A stretch of 32,733 nucleotides of DNA from Petralouisia muris (GTDB lineage Bacteria; Bacillota; Clostridia; Lachnospirales; Lachnospiraceae). Position 1 is the stretch's first letter; every line of letters begins with the position of its first letter. Positions 1 to 8,196 of this stretch are shown here, one piece after another. A program made the position numbers and the translations under genes. The notes beneath the pieces were generated by a model that was not told where the DNA came from, searched no databases, and saw only the letters and a list, made by a program, of their open reading frames with translations. The stretch is from assembly GCF_004793545.1 (NCBI RefSeq), contig NZ_SRYA01000053.1:1-32733 (forward strand), read 5' to 3'.

Positions 1-2
1 TT

Positions 3-125
3 GCCGACCTGAACGCAGACGAGCGGAACAGCCTGCTCACTGTCAGGACAGAGGACGGGAATGTATTTGAAATCGTATGCCGTCAGGTAGCGAGGAAGCA
101 GGCCGGATGGACTACTGCAAACTGA
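3..125 (+). CDS. C-terminal end of an unidentified protein (partial, cut by window start)
   Basis: An open frame enters from the left edge and gives 40 residues before a TGA stop. The peptide is charged and mixed, containing RTEDGNVFEIVCRQ, with no membrane segment or motif I can assign. Its last 20 bases overlap the ATG of the SymE-like remnant that follows, which is the tight packing seen in ICE operons. I do not recognise the family. Too little of the gene is present to judge function. Confidence 0.45.
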   Translation, partial: ADLNADERNSLLTVRTEDGNVFEIVCRQVARKQAGWTTAN

Positions 126-293
126 CCGTTTATAACGGGTGTGGGGCTTTCAAAAAAACGCCACCGCAGATTATATTACAGGGAACTGGCTAGAACAGGC
201 CGGACTCTCTGCTGGGATAAAGTTACCGTAAAATGCCAGCAGGGGCAGCTTGTTATTACAAAGGACAGAACAAGAGCAGATTCAGAGGAATAA
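106..293 (+). pseudogene. SymE-like toxin gene, broken by two frameshifts
   Basis: Read across three frames, the sequence gives a SymE-type peptide: MDYCKLTVYNGCGAFKK, then PQIILQG, NWLEQAGLSAG, DKVTVKCQQGQLVITKD and a TAA stop. The order 'P-x-I-x-L-x-G-x-W-L-x-x-A-G-F/L' followed by 'V-T-V-x-x-x-x-G-x-L-V-I-T' is the AbrB-like fold signature of the SymE type I toxin family. Both frame changes fall in GGG runs (181-183 and 214-216), and restoring one G in each gives one continuous frame of about 63 residues. As read, translation stops at TAG after about 29 residues. It is either a decayed ICE toxin gene or an intact gene with two homopolymer errors. Confidence 0.6.
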
Positions 294-331
294 CGTCTTA
301 TTGCAACTAAATGAATTTTTTGTAAAGTTTA

Positions 332-360
332 TTCCATCAGGAAAATTATTGTGGTATAAT
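332..360 (+). promoter_or_regulatory. Promoter of the CPBP protease gene
   Basis: An extended -10 (TG-G-TATAAT at 352-360) lies 17 bases downstream of a weak -35-like TTCCAT (332-337). It sits 39 bases before the TTG start at 399, leaving room for a short leader with the GGGAGG ribosome binding site at 385-390. Confidence 0.5.
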
Positions 361-398
361 GGAGCCATTGACAAATTGGAGTTTGGGAGGTATTCATT

Positions 399-1223
399 TT
401 GAAAAAAATCGGTATTACAATTTTAAAATCCATAGGCTTTTTTCTGGGATGGGCAATATTGGTTTCTATATTGCCGCTATCATCTTCAAAGGAACAAGCT
501 ATATGGAGATTATGGGCAGAAATTACACCTCTATTGGCAGTAGCAGCTTTTACTCTCATCTTTTGGCTTGCTGAAAAGAAAAATGTAAAGTTACATTTAT
601 TCGATAATCCAGTAAAGGGAATGGTATTGGGAGTAATCGCAGGGATTGTATGGTTAGCTATCCCTGTTTTGGTAATGTATGTAGCAAAAATTATCCATGT
701 TGACGGAACTAACTTAATTAACCTATTCCCTGTTTGGGTGCTGGCAGTATTTCTAAATACCATTATGCAGGAACTTCTTGTTCGTGGTTATTTGTATCAA
801 ATGCTTAAGCAAAAGCACAATATAATTGTTGCTACGATTGTGACAACAATACTTTTTACAGCATTGCATGGAGGGGCGTTTGAAGCGGGTATTATTCCCG
901 TTTTAAATGTACTTACTATGAGTTTGCTTATGATAGTAGTCCTTGAATATAGTGGCTCTATTATAGCGCCAATTATTATGCACTTTTTATGGAATGGAAT
1001 TGGTGCATTAGTTTTAGGTGGTGTGTCACTTGCTGATGACTATCCAAATCTGTTTGTTACGACTTTTACTGGAAGCGATATTTTGTCCGGCGGAATTTGT
1101 AAAATTGAAGGAAGCATTATTGTTTTAATTGTCAATGTGATTTTGATTGCTTTTTTTATATTTCTATATAAAGAAAAAAATATAAGCATAGATTCCGGTT
1201 TATCGAGTCACGCTCCCAACTAA
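399..1223 (+). CDS. CPBP family intramembrane glutamic protease (Abi/CAAX-like)
   Basis: A 274-residue integral membrane protein starting at TTG, chosen because GGGAGG lies 8 bases upstream and translation begins MKKIGITIL. Multiple hydrophobic segments fill the chain. The three CPBP motifs are visible: QELLVRG (residues 124-130), FTALH (153-157) and HFLWN (195-199), which supply the Glu, His and Asn/His of the active site. The first Glu of the usual EExxxR is Gln here. In Firmicutes this family (Rce1-like) often processes or gives immunity to peptides such as bacteriocins; the substrate here is unknown. It has its own promoter and is followed by a strong bidirectional terminator. It lies inside ICE cargo, between the SymE-like remnant and a decayed regulator. 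Confidence 0.85.
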   Translation: MKKIGITILKSIGFFLGWAILVSILPLSSSKEQAIWRLWAEITPLLAVAAFTLIFWLAEKKNVKLHLFDNPVKGMVLGVIAGIVWLAIPVLVMYVAKIIHVDGTNLINLFPVWVLAVFLNTIMQELLVRGYLYQMLKQKHNIIVATIVTTILFTALHGGAFEAGIIPVLNVLTMSLLMIVVLEYSGSIIAPIIMHFLWNGIGALVLGGVSLADDYPNLFVTTFTGSDILSGGICKIEGSIIVLIVNVILIAFFIFLYKEKNISIDSGLSSHAPN

Positions 1224-1236
1224 ATACCACCAGCAC

Positions 1237-1281
1237 AAAACCGCTGCTACATGGAAACATATACCATGCAACAGCGGTTTT
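1237..1281. terminator. Bidirectional terminator between convergent genes
   Basis: An 18-base arm (1237-1254, starting AAAACCGCTG) pairs with 1264-1281 (ending CAGCGGTTTT), with a short mismatched patch and a small loop. A-runs and T-runs flank the two sides, so it can serve both the protease gene and the oppositely oriented regulator remnant. Confidence 0.8.
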
Positions 1282-1282
1282 C

Positions 1283-2075
1283 TTATTTCCGCTTCTTTCT
1301 CTGACCGACATAGCTTTTGAGGAATTTCGATTTTTCAAGGATATGTACAAGCTGCCGGAACTCCGCATCAGACAGCTTGCTATAATTGATACCCAGCCGC
1401 TTGCAGTAAAGCGCAGACTGTTTTTCAAGGAGGCTTCCCCTGAAATTTGCAACATCCTCCAAATCCTGCTTCAATTCTTCTGCAATGGTAGTAGGCGGTG
1501 CGCTTTCACTTTCAGACTTGTGTACAGCACGGATATCACAGATGATTACACTTATATCGTCCTGTATCATGTGGCCGAAATATTTGTCATCCACAATGTG
1601 TGCAGCCTGTAAAATCCGGAGGTGCGGGTCATCTTCCCCCAGAGCGGTAGCGTTCTATAATTTCGTGCCGGACGGTTTCGACAAGGGATTTGAGGTTTTG
1701 AATCTGCATGGAGGCAATCCCATCCACATATACCTCAATATCAGCCAAAAACTTTATAAAATCCTTGTGAGTGGCAAGTTCACACAGCAGGCGGTTGTTG
1801 AACCGGCCGCTTTTCAGAAGCGCAACCATTTCATCACTCAAATGTAGTTCTGCTAAAGGTGTGTTGGCATGCTCTCTGTTTTCTGTCCAGCATAACAGAT
1901 AATCAATGGACACCCCATAAAAATCTGCCAGCGTGATAAGGTTGCCATGATTGATTTCTTTATTATCTTTGGATTCATAGCTGGCAAGGGCAGACTTTGA
2001 AATCTGCGTCAGTCGTGCCAGTTCTTCCAGATTCAGCCCTTAGTCCTTGCGCAAATCTCAAAGGCGTTCCTGTAT
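1283..2075 (-). pseudogene. Decayed ICE HTH (XRE-type) regulator
   Basis: On the minus strand the reconstructed protein has an N-terminal HTH (LARLTQISKSALASYESKDN, then HGNLITLADFYGVSIDYLL) and an alpha-helical C-terminal half of about 200 residues, typical of ICE repressor-like regulators. Four lesions are visible. The codon correctly spaced from the AAAGGAG ribosome binding site is ATA (2073-2075) rather than ATG. Two in-frame stops lie near the N-terminus (TGA at 2058-2060, TAA at 2040-2042). A CCCCC run at 1636-1640 shifts the frame; removing one base restores GEDDPHLRILQAAHIVDDKYF. The nonsense codons cannot be homopolymer artefacts, so this looks genuinely dead. The left end abuts the terminator. 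Confidence 0.75.
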
Positions 2076-2224
2076 GGTAGTCGCTCCTTTCATGGGCGCC
2101 GCTCCTCGTTCTCATAGAGGGTTTGGGACACTTCCCAACAAGCCATTTCTGACCGACCGGGCGGGCAGAAATACGGAAAATGGTACTCTTTTCCTATGCT
2201 TGCTACGAAAGTTCTTCCTACTAC

Positions 2225-2605
2225 CTACAACACCGAAAAAACCGAAAATGACGGACTTTCACAAAAGAAAAACGCTGCGATCTCCCGCGCCGTGGAGGTG
2301 ACTATCCGTATTCCCGTATCGCTCATATCGTCCAGCAGCGCGTCAAGCTGCCGCCGCTGGGTATTCTTCCCGGCGGGCTGCTCCAAAAGGAATTGGTCTA
2401 CCGAAATATTGTAACGCAGCATAAGCTCAAAAAATATTTGTAAACTGGGGTGCTGCCCCATATTCTCAATATTTGCAAGGTAGCGCGGCGAGATATACAT
2501 TTCGTCGCATACCTTTTTCCGGCTCTCCTTGCGCCCTTTCCGGGCTGTCTTGATTGCTTCCCCAAAAGCCTTAAAGTCATATCGTGGTACTGGTCTTTTT
2601 GCCAT
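2225..2605 (-). CDS. XRE-family HTH transcriptional regulator
   Basis: About 126 residues. I chose the second ATG (2605, MAKRPVPRYDFK) because AGGGTG lies 7 bases upstream, whereas the ATG at 2611 is nearly fused to the ribosome binding site. Residues 9-65 form an HTH_XRE domain (FGEAIKTARKGRKESRKKVC, then YISPRYLANIENMGQHPSLQ). The second half (LLDDMSDTGIRIVTSTAREIA) matches the small regulators found next to LytTR/ABC cargo in Clostridia ICEs. The last 17 residues (FFFCESPSFSVFSVL) look unlike the usual tail, so a late frameshift is possible. It is transcribed away from the two-component and ABC genes and probably controls the divergent region. Confidence 0.75.
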   Translation of the reverse strand: MAKRPVPRYDFKAFGEAIKTARKGRKESRKKVCDEMYISPRYLANIENMGQHPSLQIFFELMLRYNISVDQFLLEQPAGKNTQRRQLDALLDDMSDTGIRIVTSTAREIAAFFFCESPSFSVFSVL

Positions 2606-2708
2606 ATTCATTCACCCTATTACATTTTACTGTTCACCTTTCTTTTTGAATATGTCTACACTGTTCTATCAGTTATCCAAAATAATTCCAAACTTAACAA
2701 AAAGTATC

Positions 2709-2737
2709 TTGAAGTTATTCGGCTGGACGCATATAAT
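2709..2737 (+). promoter_or_regulatory. Promoter for the HTH/response regulator/kinase operon
   Basis: TTGAAG (2709-2714) and TATAAT (2732-2737) are separated by 17 bases. This lies 36 bases before the start of the small HTH gene at 2773 and is divergent from the XRE regulator. Confidence 0.65.
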
Positions 2738-2772
2738 TATACTGATAGAGATTAGAGAAAGGGTGAATGAAG

Positions 2773-2976
2773 ATGTTAGAGTATATTTCTGCCCCGGAAG
2801 CAACGAAGAAATGGGGCATTTCAGAAAGACGGGTGCAAAAGCTATGTGTGGAAAACCGCATACCGGGTGTGGCAAAATTCAGCTGCTTGTGGCTGATACC
2901 AAGGGACGCTGAAAAGCCCGCTGACGGAAGATACAAGAAACGGGGTGAACGCATTGGTACGGATAGCGATATGTGA
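2773..2976 (+). CDS. Small helix-turn-helix (excisionase-like) DNA-binding protein
   Basis: A 67-residue protein beginning MLEYISAPEATKKWGISERR. The ATG at 2773 is preferred over 2767 because AAAGGGTGA then sits at proper spacing. The pattern 'YISAPEATKKWGISERRVQKLC..RIPGVAKF....LIPRDAEKP' is that of MerR/excisionase-like winged HTH proteins, which are common as short regulators in Clostridia ICE cargo. Its last 23 bases overlap the response regulator start, suggesting translational coupling. It probably assists regulation of the downstream operon, but this is inferred from position only. Confidence 0.75.
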   Translation: MLEYISAPEATKKWGISERRVQKLCVENRIPGVAKFSCLWLIPRDAEKPADGRYKKRGERIGTDSDM

Positions 2977-3675
2977 CGACGATAAGGAAGCTGTCAAATC
3001 TCATGGGGATATTGTGAAAAACTGTCTGCACTCTTGCGGAATAGGTTATGAGATTTCAACTTATACACAAAGCAGCAATCTTTTTTTTGATATTACAGAC
3101 GACCATTTTTTCTATGATTTGATTTTGCTTGATATAGAAATGCCCGGAATGACAGGCATGGAATTATCTGAAAAGATCAAACCTCATTTACCAAATGTAA
3201 AGATTATTTTTATCACGTCGCATATCGAATATGCGATTGACGCTTTTGAACTTTCTATTTTCCGTTATGTGCCAAAAAGTGACCTAACTAATCGGCTGGT
3301 GTCCGCTGTGGTAGACGCTGCAAAACTGATTGAGTTAGAGGGTGGCAAGGAGTATATCATACAAACTGCCGGGCGCATGGAAAAAATACCGTACAAAGAC
3401 ATTTTCTATATCCAGCGGGACGGTGGAAAAAATTCTATGATATGTTCGCGTTTGGGAATATCGAAAGTTAGAAAAAGTTTGCAACAGGTTTTTGATGAAC
3501 TGCAAGCACAGGAATTTATTTTCATTGACCGGGTTATATCGTGAATATCATACAGATTATGAAAATCAGTGACAGCATGGCATATCTCAAAAATGGTGAA
3601 ACGCTTCCAATCAGCCGTTCCCATTTGCAGGAAGTGAAAAAACAGGTAAACAGGTTTTGGGGGGCGCATATATGA
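2954..3675 (+). pseudogene. LytTR-type response regulator, split by one frameshift
   Basis: A response regulator of the AlgR/AgrA/LytR class. TTG at 2954 follows CGGGGTG at good spacing; a GTG at 2945 is the alternative. The receiver domain shows the acidic cluster DDD (residues 8-10) and phospho-acceptor D60 in LILLDIEMPG. A LytTR DNA-binding domain follows (IPYKDIFYIQRDGGKNSMIC). Near the end, GGG at 3531-3533 shifts the frame, so translation ends early at 3544. Adding one G restores a tail of GYIVNIIQIMKISDSMAYL and ETLPISRSHLQEVKKQVNRFW, stopping at 3675 and overlapping the kinase start. The lost portion is the last strand and recognition part of LytTR, so the truncated protein would probably not bind DNA. 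The lesion is in a G run and might be a sequencing error. Confidence 0.8.
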
Positions 3676-4962
3676 TGACTTGGTATCAGATACTTTCATT
3701 CTTTTTTACAAATGGATTGCGGATATTTTTAGGGCTGTATCTTGTTATAACATTGCAGTAATTAGCTGGAAACAGGAAAAAAGCAAGCGTCATTTCTGTA
3801 TGTGCAGCAGCCTTTATTACCGTGCTGTCCTGTTTCCCCATTCAACAATTTTATCTGACGGGTAATAGAAATAATTTTTGTAATACTGATTGCATATTAT
3901 CTATACGCGGCACAGCCCAGGGTGAGCCTGCTTCTCATTTTCTTTTATGAAATAGCGGTTGCTTTGTGGGAATTTATTCTATCGGCTGGGCTGGGGGTTA
4001 TCTTTCAATCAGACCGTTTTCTTGATATGCGGTCAAATGGATATATAGCGGCAGTTTGGATTGTCCGGCTTTTTATGCTGGGAATTGCCTTTCTTACTGT
4101 GAAATCGCATAAAAGAAATGAAAATCTATCACCACGGGTAATAGCCGGAGTTGCAATAGCCGGTTTGCTGGGAGCCGTTCTTTTATCCGGGCAGAATACC
4201 ATACCCATAAGTGACGATAGGCTGACAACTTGGATTATCTTCTCAATGCTAATTCTTGTAGCAATCTTATTTTTCAACCTTAACCGCCAATATGAAATGG
4301 AAAAAAAGATCATGCTGCTTGAAAAAGAAAAAAATGCGTTATTGGAGCATGACTATCAGACCCTTAAAAATGTTTATGCCGCTAACGCAAAATTGTTCCA
4401 TGACTTCCAAAATCATATTGATGTAGTGTATCACTATCTGTTAAAGAACCATACAACGGAAGCCGCCCATTACATTGAAAATCTGCGTTCTCCAATACGG
4501 GAAATTACACAGACAGCATGGGTGGGCGACGAAGCCGTAGACTATCTAATCAACAGCAAGATTGCCCTTGCTGCTTCCCAAAATATACAGGTAGGTACAA
4601 ACATTGAATTTCCACGCCGCACCAATATACAAAGTGTTGACTTAGTTGCGATTTTAGGTAATCTTTTGGATAATGCCCTTGAAGCGATAGAAAATGAGGA
4701 AGATAGATTTCGCTTTGTCAATTTAACAATCCGCCGCATAAATGATATGCTGGTTATCAAGGTGGAAAACGGGTGCAGTGCTGCACCTACCGAAATGAAC
4801 GGAAGTTTGCAGACTTCCAAAGCAGATAAAACTTTGCATGGCTGGGGACTTCAAAGCGTCCGTGCCGCTGCTGAACGCTATGACGGGACTATCGAAACAG
4901 AATACAGCGATCAGATATTCCGCGCTGTTGTCACATTATCTTTTGAAGCAGTAAAGGCATAA
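3672..4962 (+). pseudogene. GHKL-type sensor histidine kinase (AgrC-like), disrupted
   Basis: The true N-terminus begins at ATG 3672 (MMTWYQILSFFFTNGLRIFL), overlapping the regulator stop. An in-frame TAA (3759-3761) and a frame change in GGG (3860-3862; one added G gives LTGVIEIIFVILIAYYLY) separate it from the rest. The long open portion encodes further membrane helices, a coiled linker, the phospho-acceptor region LFHDFQNHIDVVYHYL and a GHKL ATPase domain with an N-box (LGNLLDNALEAIENEE) and G-box (LHGWGLQSVRAAAERYDG). The family senses peptide signals and phosphorylates the LytTR partner, and the ABC exporters downstream would be the expected targets. The nonsense codon makes true decay likely. 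An internal start could still express a kinase lacking the first membrane helices. Confidence 0.8.
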
Positions 4963-4978
4963 TCAATCTATCGGGAAA

Positions 4979-5010
4979 GCAGACCGTCCATGCTGGCGGT
5001 CTGTTTTTTC
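4979..5010 (+). terminator. Rho-independent terminator after the kinase
   Basis: GCAGACCG (4979-4986) pairs with CGGTCTG (4997-5003) and is followed by TTTTTT. It separates the two-component genes from the ABC operon. Confidence 0.8.
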
Positions 5011-5117
5011 ATGGACAAAAACCTACCGATTATGGACAAAGCGGAAGAAATGTCGCTTTTGCAGTATGCTATGACTGTAACAGAAACTTACACACAAAAC
5101 GAAATGGAGGTTATCTT

Positions 5118-5294
5118 ATGCGTCATTTTTATTTTCGATTGATTTTGGGTATTGTCTGGCTGGCTGCTGCGGTTGTTAGTGCCGTGAAAGCAAATATTTC
5201 ATTTGCCGCCCTGTATGCCTCGCTGGGTATCGTATTTCTATGGTCTGCTTATTCAATTTGGAAAAAGGAAAAGGACAAAGACAAGCGGGGGTAA
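5118..5294 (+). CDS. Small membrane protein (58 aa) leading the ABC operon
   Basis: ATG at 5118 follows GGAGG (5106-5110). The 58-residue product has two hydrophobic helices (LILGIVWLAAAVVSAV and FAALYASLGIVFLWSAYSIW) and ends in a strongly basic/acidic tail KKEKDKDKRG. The stop is 4 bases before the ATG of the ABC ATPase, so the two are almost certainly one operon. I do not recognise a named family. Short two-helix proteins in this position often accompany peptide exporters in Lachnospiraceae, and a role as an accessory or immunity subunit is a guess. Confidence 0.65.
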   Translation: MRHFYFRLILGIVWLAAAVVSAVKANISFAALYASLGIVFLWSAYSIWKKEKDKDKRG

Positions 5295-5298
5295 CATA

Positions 5299-5997
5299 AT
5301 GAACAACGGGAAAATGCTTGTCCTTAATGATTTGAATGTGTGGTATACGCCGGGGAAACCTGTTCTTGAAAAATTATCTATGGAGCTGGGAACGAATGAA
5401 GTGATAGGACTGATTGGATTGAACGGGGCGGGCAAGACCACTTTTATCAAAACGCTTTCCGGGCTGCTTAACACTTTTCATGTGAAAGCTGCTTGGTGGC
5501 AGGGAAAACCGCTTCTATTCCGTGACCGGGAATTTAAGAAAGAACGGTATGTTGTTTTTGCCGAAGATCATTCATTTCAGTTTTTTACGTTCCGCGAGTA
5601 TGCTTCCTATGTGGCAGCGTCTTACGGCAGGAAGTTATCGGATATTGATGAATTGATATATGGTTTTCACTTTGAAGAATACACTGATGTTTTGCTGAAA
5701 GAACTGTCAACGGGCAATCTGAAAAAGGCTTATTTAATTACAGCTTTTGCTTTGAAGCCCATACTGCTCATACTGGACGAGCCTGTGAACGGACTTGATT
5801 TTCAGAGTACCGAATACCTGTACCAGCAGATCAGCAGCTATCGGCAATACGGAACAATCCTTTTTTCGTCCCATATTCTTGAAAGTATCTGCCTTACGTC
5901 CGACCGGGTAGCGGTATTGGAACAGGGGCAGATAAAAAGGAGTTTTGACGGACAGGAAATCAAAGCAGAGAAAATACGGGAGGTATTATCAGAATGA
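5299..5997 (+). CDS. ABC transporter ATP-binding protein (exporter/immunity type)
   Basis: A 232-residue single-domain ATPase. ATG 5299 (MNNGKMLVLNDLNVWY) is chosen because a GGGGG ribosome binding site lies 7 bases upstream; longer in-frame extensions overlap the small gene before it. Walker A is GLNGAGKTT (40-48), the ABC signature is LSTGN (136-140) and Walker B is ILLILDEP (155-162), followed by VNGLD and the H-loop SSHILES. The signature carries N where Q/G is usual. It overlaps its permease by 4 bases (ATGA). The family exports or removes small molecules or lantibiotic-like peptides; the substrate here is unknown. Confidence 0.9.
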   Translation: MNNGKMLVLNDLNVWYTPGKPVLEKLSMELGTNEVIGLIGLNGAGKTTFIKTLSGLLNTFHVKAAWWQGKPLLFRDREFKKERYVVFAEDHSFQFFTFREYASYVAASYGRKLSDIDELIYGFHFEEYTDVLLKELSTGNLKKAYLITAFALKPILLILDEPVNGLDFQSTEYLYQQISSYRQYGTILFSSHILESICLTSDRVAVLEQGQIKRSFDGQEIKAEKIREVLSE

Positions 5998-7211
5998 TTA
6001 TTTTTCAAAACCTCGGGGAACAGCTTTTCGGCGCAAAGTATGAACGTGCTGTAAAAAGCCTTATTGCTTGCATTATCCTGTTTCTTGCTATCCATACCGC
6101 AGGAATTGAAATAGAGATTGCACCATCAATTCTCTTGTTGACAGCTACGGCTTTTTCAATGGGTATCATGTGGCAAATCCTTAATTCTTCGGGAAATGCA
6201 GACCGTATGACCGGGCTGTTTATGCTGCCATTTCGGAACAGGGAAATGACATTTTCTCTTGTTCTGGCATTTACAAGCTATACGTTGATTACTAAAACAT
6301 TCCTTGTGCTGGCTTTGTTCTTTGCCGTACATGAATGGAGTGTACTGCAAATTGCTGTGTCTTTGCTCTGTGCCTGTAATAGCTGTTTTTCGGCTGCTGC
6401 ATGGTATACCATGAAAAAGAGAAAAATGTTTCTGCCTGTTTTCATTTTATGGGGTGAAGCAATTTTCACGCCAATATTCATTGTGCGGGAAACGGTGATT
6501 ATTTGTTTTATTGCGTTTACAAGTATGCTCATTTCATTTTTAAGGTTACTGAAAGTAGACGCTTACGTTTTCTATCACCCAGTATCAGCAAAACTTCTAA
6601 TCAAACACACAAAAGGGACAGGAAGCATATTTTTATATTTGCTGCGCTATCTGATAACAAACAAAAACTATCTTTTGAATACTGCCGGATTATGCGTAAT
6701 CGCTGGTGTTATGCCATTCATATTAGGGCAATTTGAGGGAATAAATGTTATGCCACTGGGGTTTGCCGTTCTATGCCTAAATACCTCAATCTGTATATTG
6801 CTTTCCTGTGACCCCGGTTTAGAGCAGGCAGTCCGAACACTACCGGGACAGGCAAAACGCTTTTGCACGAATTATTGTTTTTTTATCTTTTCTGTCAATA
6901 TGGCGGTAAACAGCGTGTATCTGATTAGCTGGCAAATAGGCAAAAGCGGCGTAAATAGTACAGAAATCATTACTGCGCTTATAATCGCGCTGCAAAGTGC
7001 TGTTTTGTCTGTCCTGTTGGAGTGGTTTTGTCCCGTCCGTAACTGGAAGATTGAAAATGATTTATGGCACCACCCGCGAAAGTATATTGTACCGTTGATT
7101 ATGTTTTTGGTTGCAGGGCTTATCGGTATGTGGTCTATAAATATATGGGTATTGCTCTGCATTGTCATAGCTGAAGTTTTAAGCTTATCACTTGTCGTAA
7201 GGAGGATATAA
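5994..7211 (+). CDS. ABC transporter permease-like integral membrane protein
   Basis: 405 residues, dominated by about ten or more hydrophobic segments. The start overlaps the ATPase stop in an ATGA arrangement, so they are translationally coupled and surely partners. Conserved-looking features are a short cytoplasmic start (MIIFQNLGEQLFGAKYERAV) and paired helices separated by basic loops. I cannot assign it to a named permease family beyond ABC-2-like. A zinc-ribbon gene starts 4 bases after its stop, continuing the operon. Confidence 0.75.
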   Translation: MIIFQNLGEQLFGAKYERAVKSLIACIILFLAIHTAGIEIEIAPSILLLTATAFSMGIMWQILNSSGNADRMTGLFMLPFRNREMTFSLVLAFTSYTLITKTFLVLALFFAVHEWSVLQIAVSLLCACNSCFSAAAWYTMKKRKMFLPVFILWGEAIFTPIFIVRETVIICFIAFTSMLISFLRLLKVDAYVFYHPVSAKLLIKHTKGTGSIFLYLLRYLITNKNYLLNTAGLCVIAGVMPFILGQFEGINVMPLGFAVLCLNTSICILLSCDPGLEQAVRTLPGQAKRFCTNYCFFIFSVNMAVNSVYLISWQIGKSGVNSTEIITALIIALQSAVLSVLLEWFCPVRNWKIENDLWHHPRKYIVPLIMFLVAGLIGMWSINIWVLLCIVIAEVLSLSLVVRRI

Positions 7212-7215
7212 TACC

Positions 7216-7437
7216 ATGAAAAATACAAAACGCTGTCCTAAATGCAGCTCACAAAATATTGTTCGTGTTCCCGATAACCAAAACCGACATGCCAGCGGGA
7301 ACAATATTTATACTTCGACCTTTACATTGATGAAAAAAATCCCGGTTATACGCTATGTCTGCTGTGATTGCGGATATGTGGAAAATTGGGTGGAAGCACA
7401 AAGAGAACGTGACGAGATCAAGCGCACATTTGGATAA
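7216..7437 (+). CDS. Small zinc-ribbon protein
   Basis: A 73-residue soluble protein with two CxxC knuckles, CPKC (7-10) and CCDC (49-52), which is the layout of a rubredoxin-like zinc ribbon. The middle (NNIYTSTFTLMKKIPVIRYV) forms the expected strands and the C-terminus is charged. It follows the permease by 4 bases with AGGAGGATATAAT upstream, and precedes the second ABC ATPase by 18 bases. Proteins of this size and pattern recur beside lantibiotic-type ABC transporters in Clostridia ICEs, but their role is not established. Confidence 0.7.
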   Translation: MKNTKRCPKCSSQNIVRVPDNQNRHASGNNIYTSTFTLMKKIPVIRYVCCDCGYVENWVEAQRERDEIKRTFG

Positions 7438-7455
7438 TGAAAGGAGGGCTGCGAA

Positions 7456-8196
7456 ATGGAAAACATTATCCTGCAAACACACGGAATATCCGTGAAATAC
7501 GGTGATTTCCTTGCTCTTGATGATGTAAGCATTAGTCTCAAAAATAAGCATATATACGGCTTTATCGGTGAGAACGGCGCAGGTAAGACCACACTAATGA
7601 AAGTGCTGACAGGGCTGCTTTATCCGACAAACGGTGATTTTTCGCTGTTCGGGAAGAATAAACCGTGTGATATTCTGAAAATGCGCCGACATATCGGCAG
7701 TACCATTGAAGCTCCTGCCCTTTATCCGGAATACTCTGCTTACCGTAATCTTGAATTGCAGCGTATCCTTATCGGTAATCCCGACAAGGAAATATGTGAT
7801 AAGCTGCTTGGAATGGTGGGGCTGACCGAGGTTAAGGATAAGAAAGTAGGAAAATTCTCTATGGGCATGAAGCAAAGACTTAGCATAGCAATGGCTCTTG
7901 TCGGTAAGCCGAGGCTGCTTATACTTGACGAGCCGATAAACGGTCTTGATCCTAAAAACATATCCGAACTGCGCAGCTTGCTCAAAAGGCTGAATGAGGA
8001 AAATGACGTGACACTGTTCCTGTCAAGTCATATCCTTAACGAACTTTATCTGCTCGCCACTGATTATTATATTATCCATAAGGGGAGGATAATTAAGTCG
8101 ATCACCCATGATGAACTTGACAAAAAACTTTCCGTTACGGGGCAAAGCCTTGAAGAATACTTCCTTAGCATTACGGGAGGTGACAGCAATGTATAA
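7456..8196 (+). CDS. ABC transporter ATP-binding protein, BcrA/lantibiotic-immunity type
   Basis: 246 residues preceded by AAAGGAGG. Walker A is GENGAGKTT (38-46), the signature region KFSMGMKQRLSIAMAL (133-148), Walker B LLILDEP (154-160), then INGLDP and the H-loop SSHILNEL. The short 'KIIKSITHDELDKKL' style C-terminal tail and the SMGMKQR signature are typical of the BcrA/NukF/SpaF group, which pump bacitracin- or lantibiotic-like peptides out of the membrane for self-protection. It overlaps its permease by 8 bases. Regulation by the upstream LytTR/GHKL pair is likely from gene order but that pair is broken here. Confidence 0.9.
   Translation: MENIILQTHGISVKYGDFLALDDVSISLKNKHIYGFIGENGAGKTTLMKVLTGLLYPTNGDFSLFGKNKPCDILKMRRHIGSTIEAPALYPEYSAYRNLELQRILIGNPDKEICDKLLGMVGLTEVKDKKVGKFSMGMKQRLSIAMALVGKPRLLILDEPINGLDPKNISELRSLLKRLNEENDVTLFLSSHILNELYLLATDYYIIHKGRIIKSITHDELDKKLSVTGQSLEEYFLSITGGDSNV

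Noticed and set aside
5203-5298. Longer N-terminal extension of the ABC ATPase
   Set aside because: It overlaps the small membrane-protein gene, and the ribosome binding site clearly belongs to ATG 5299.
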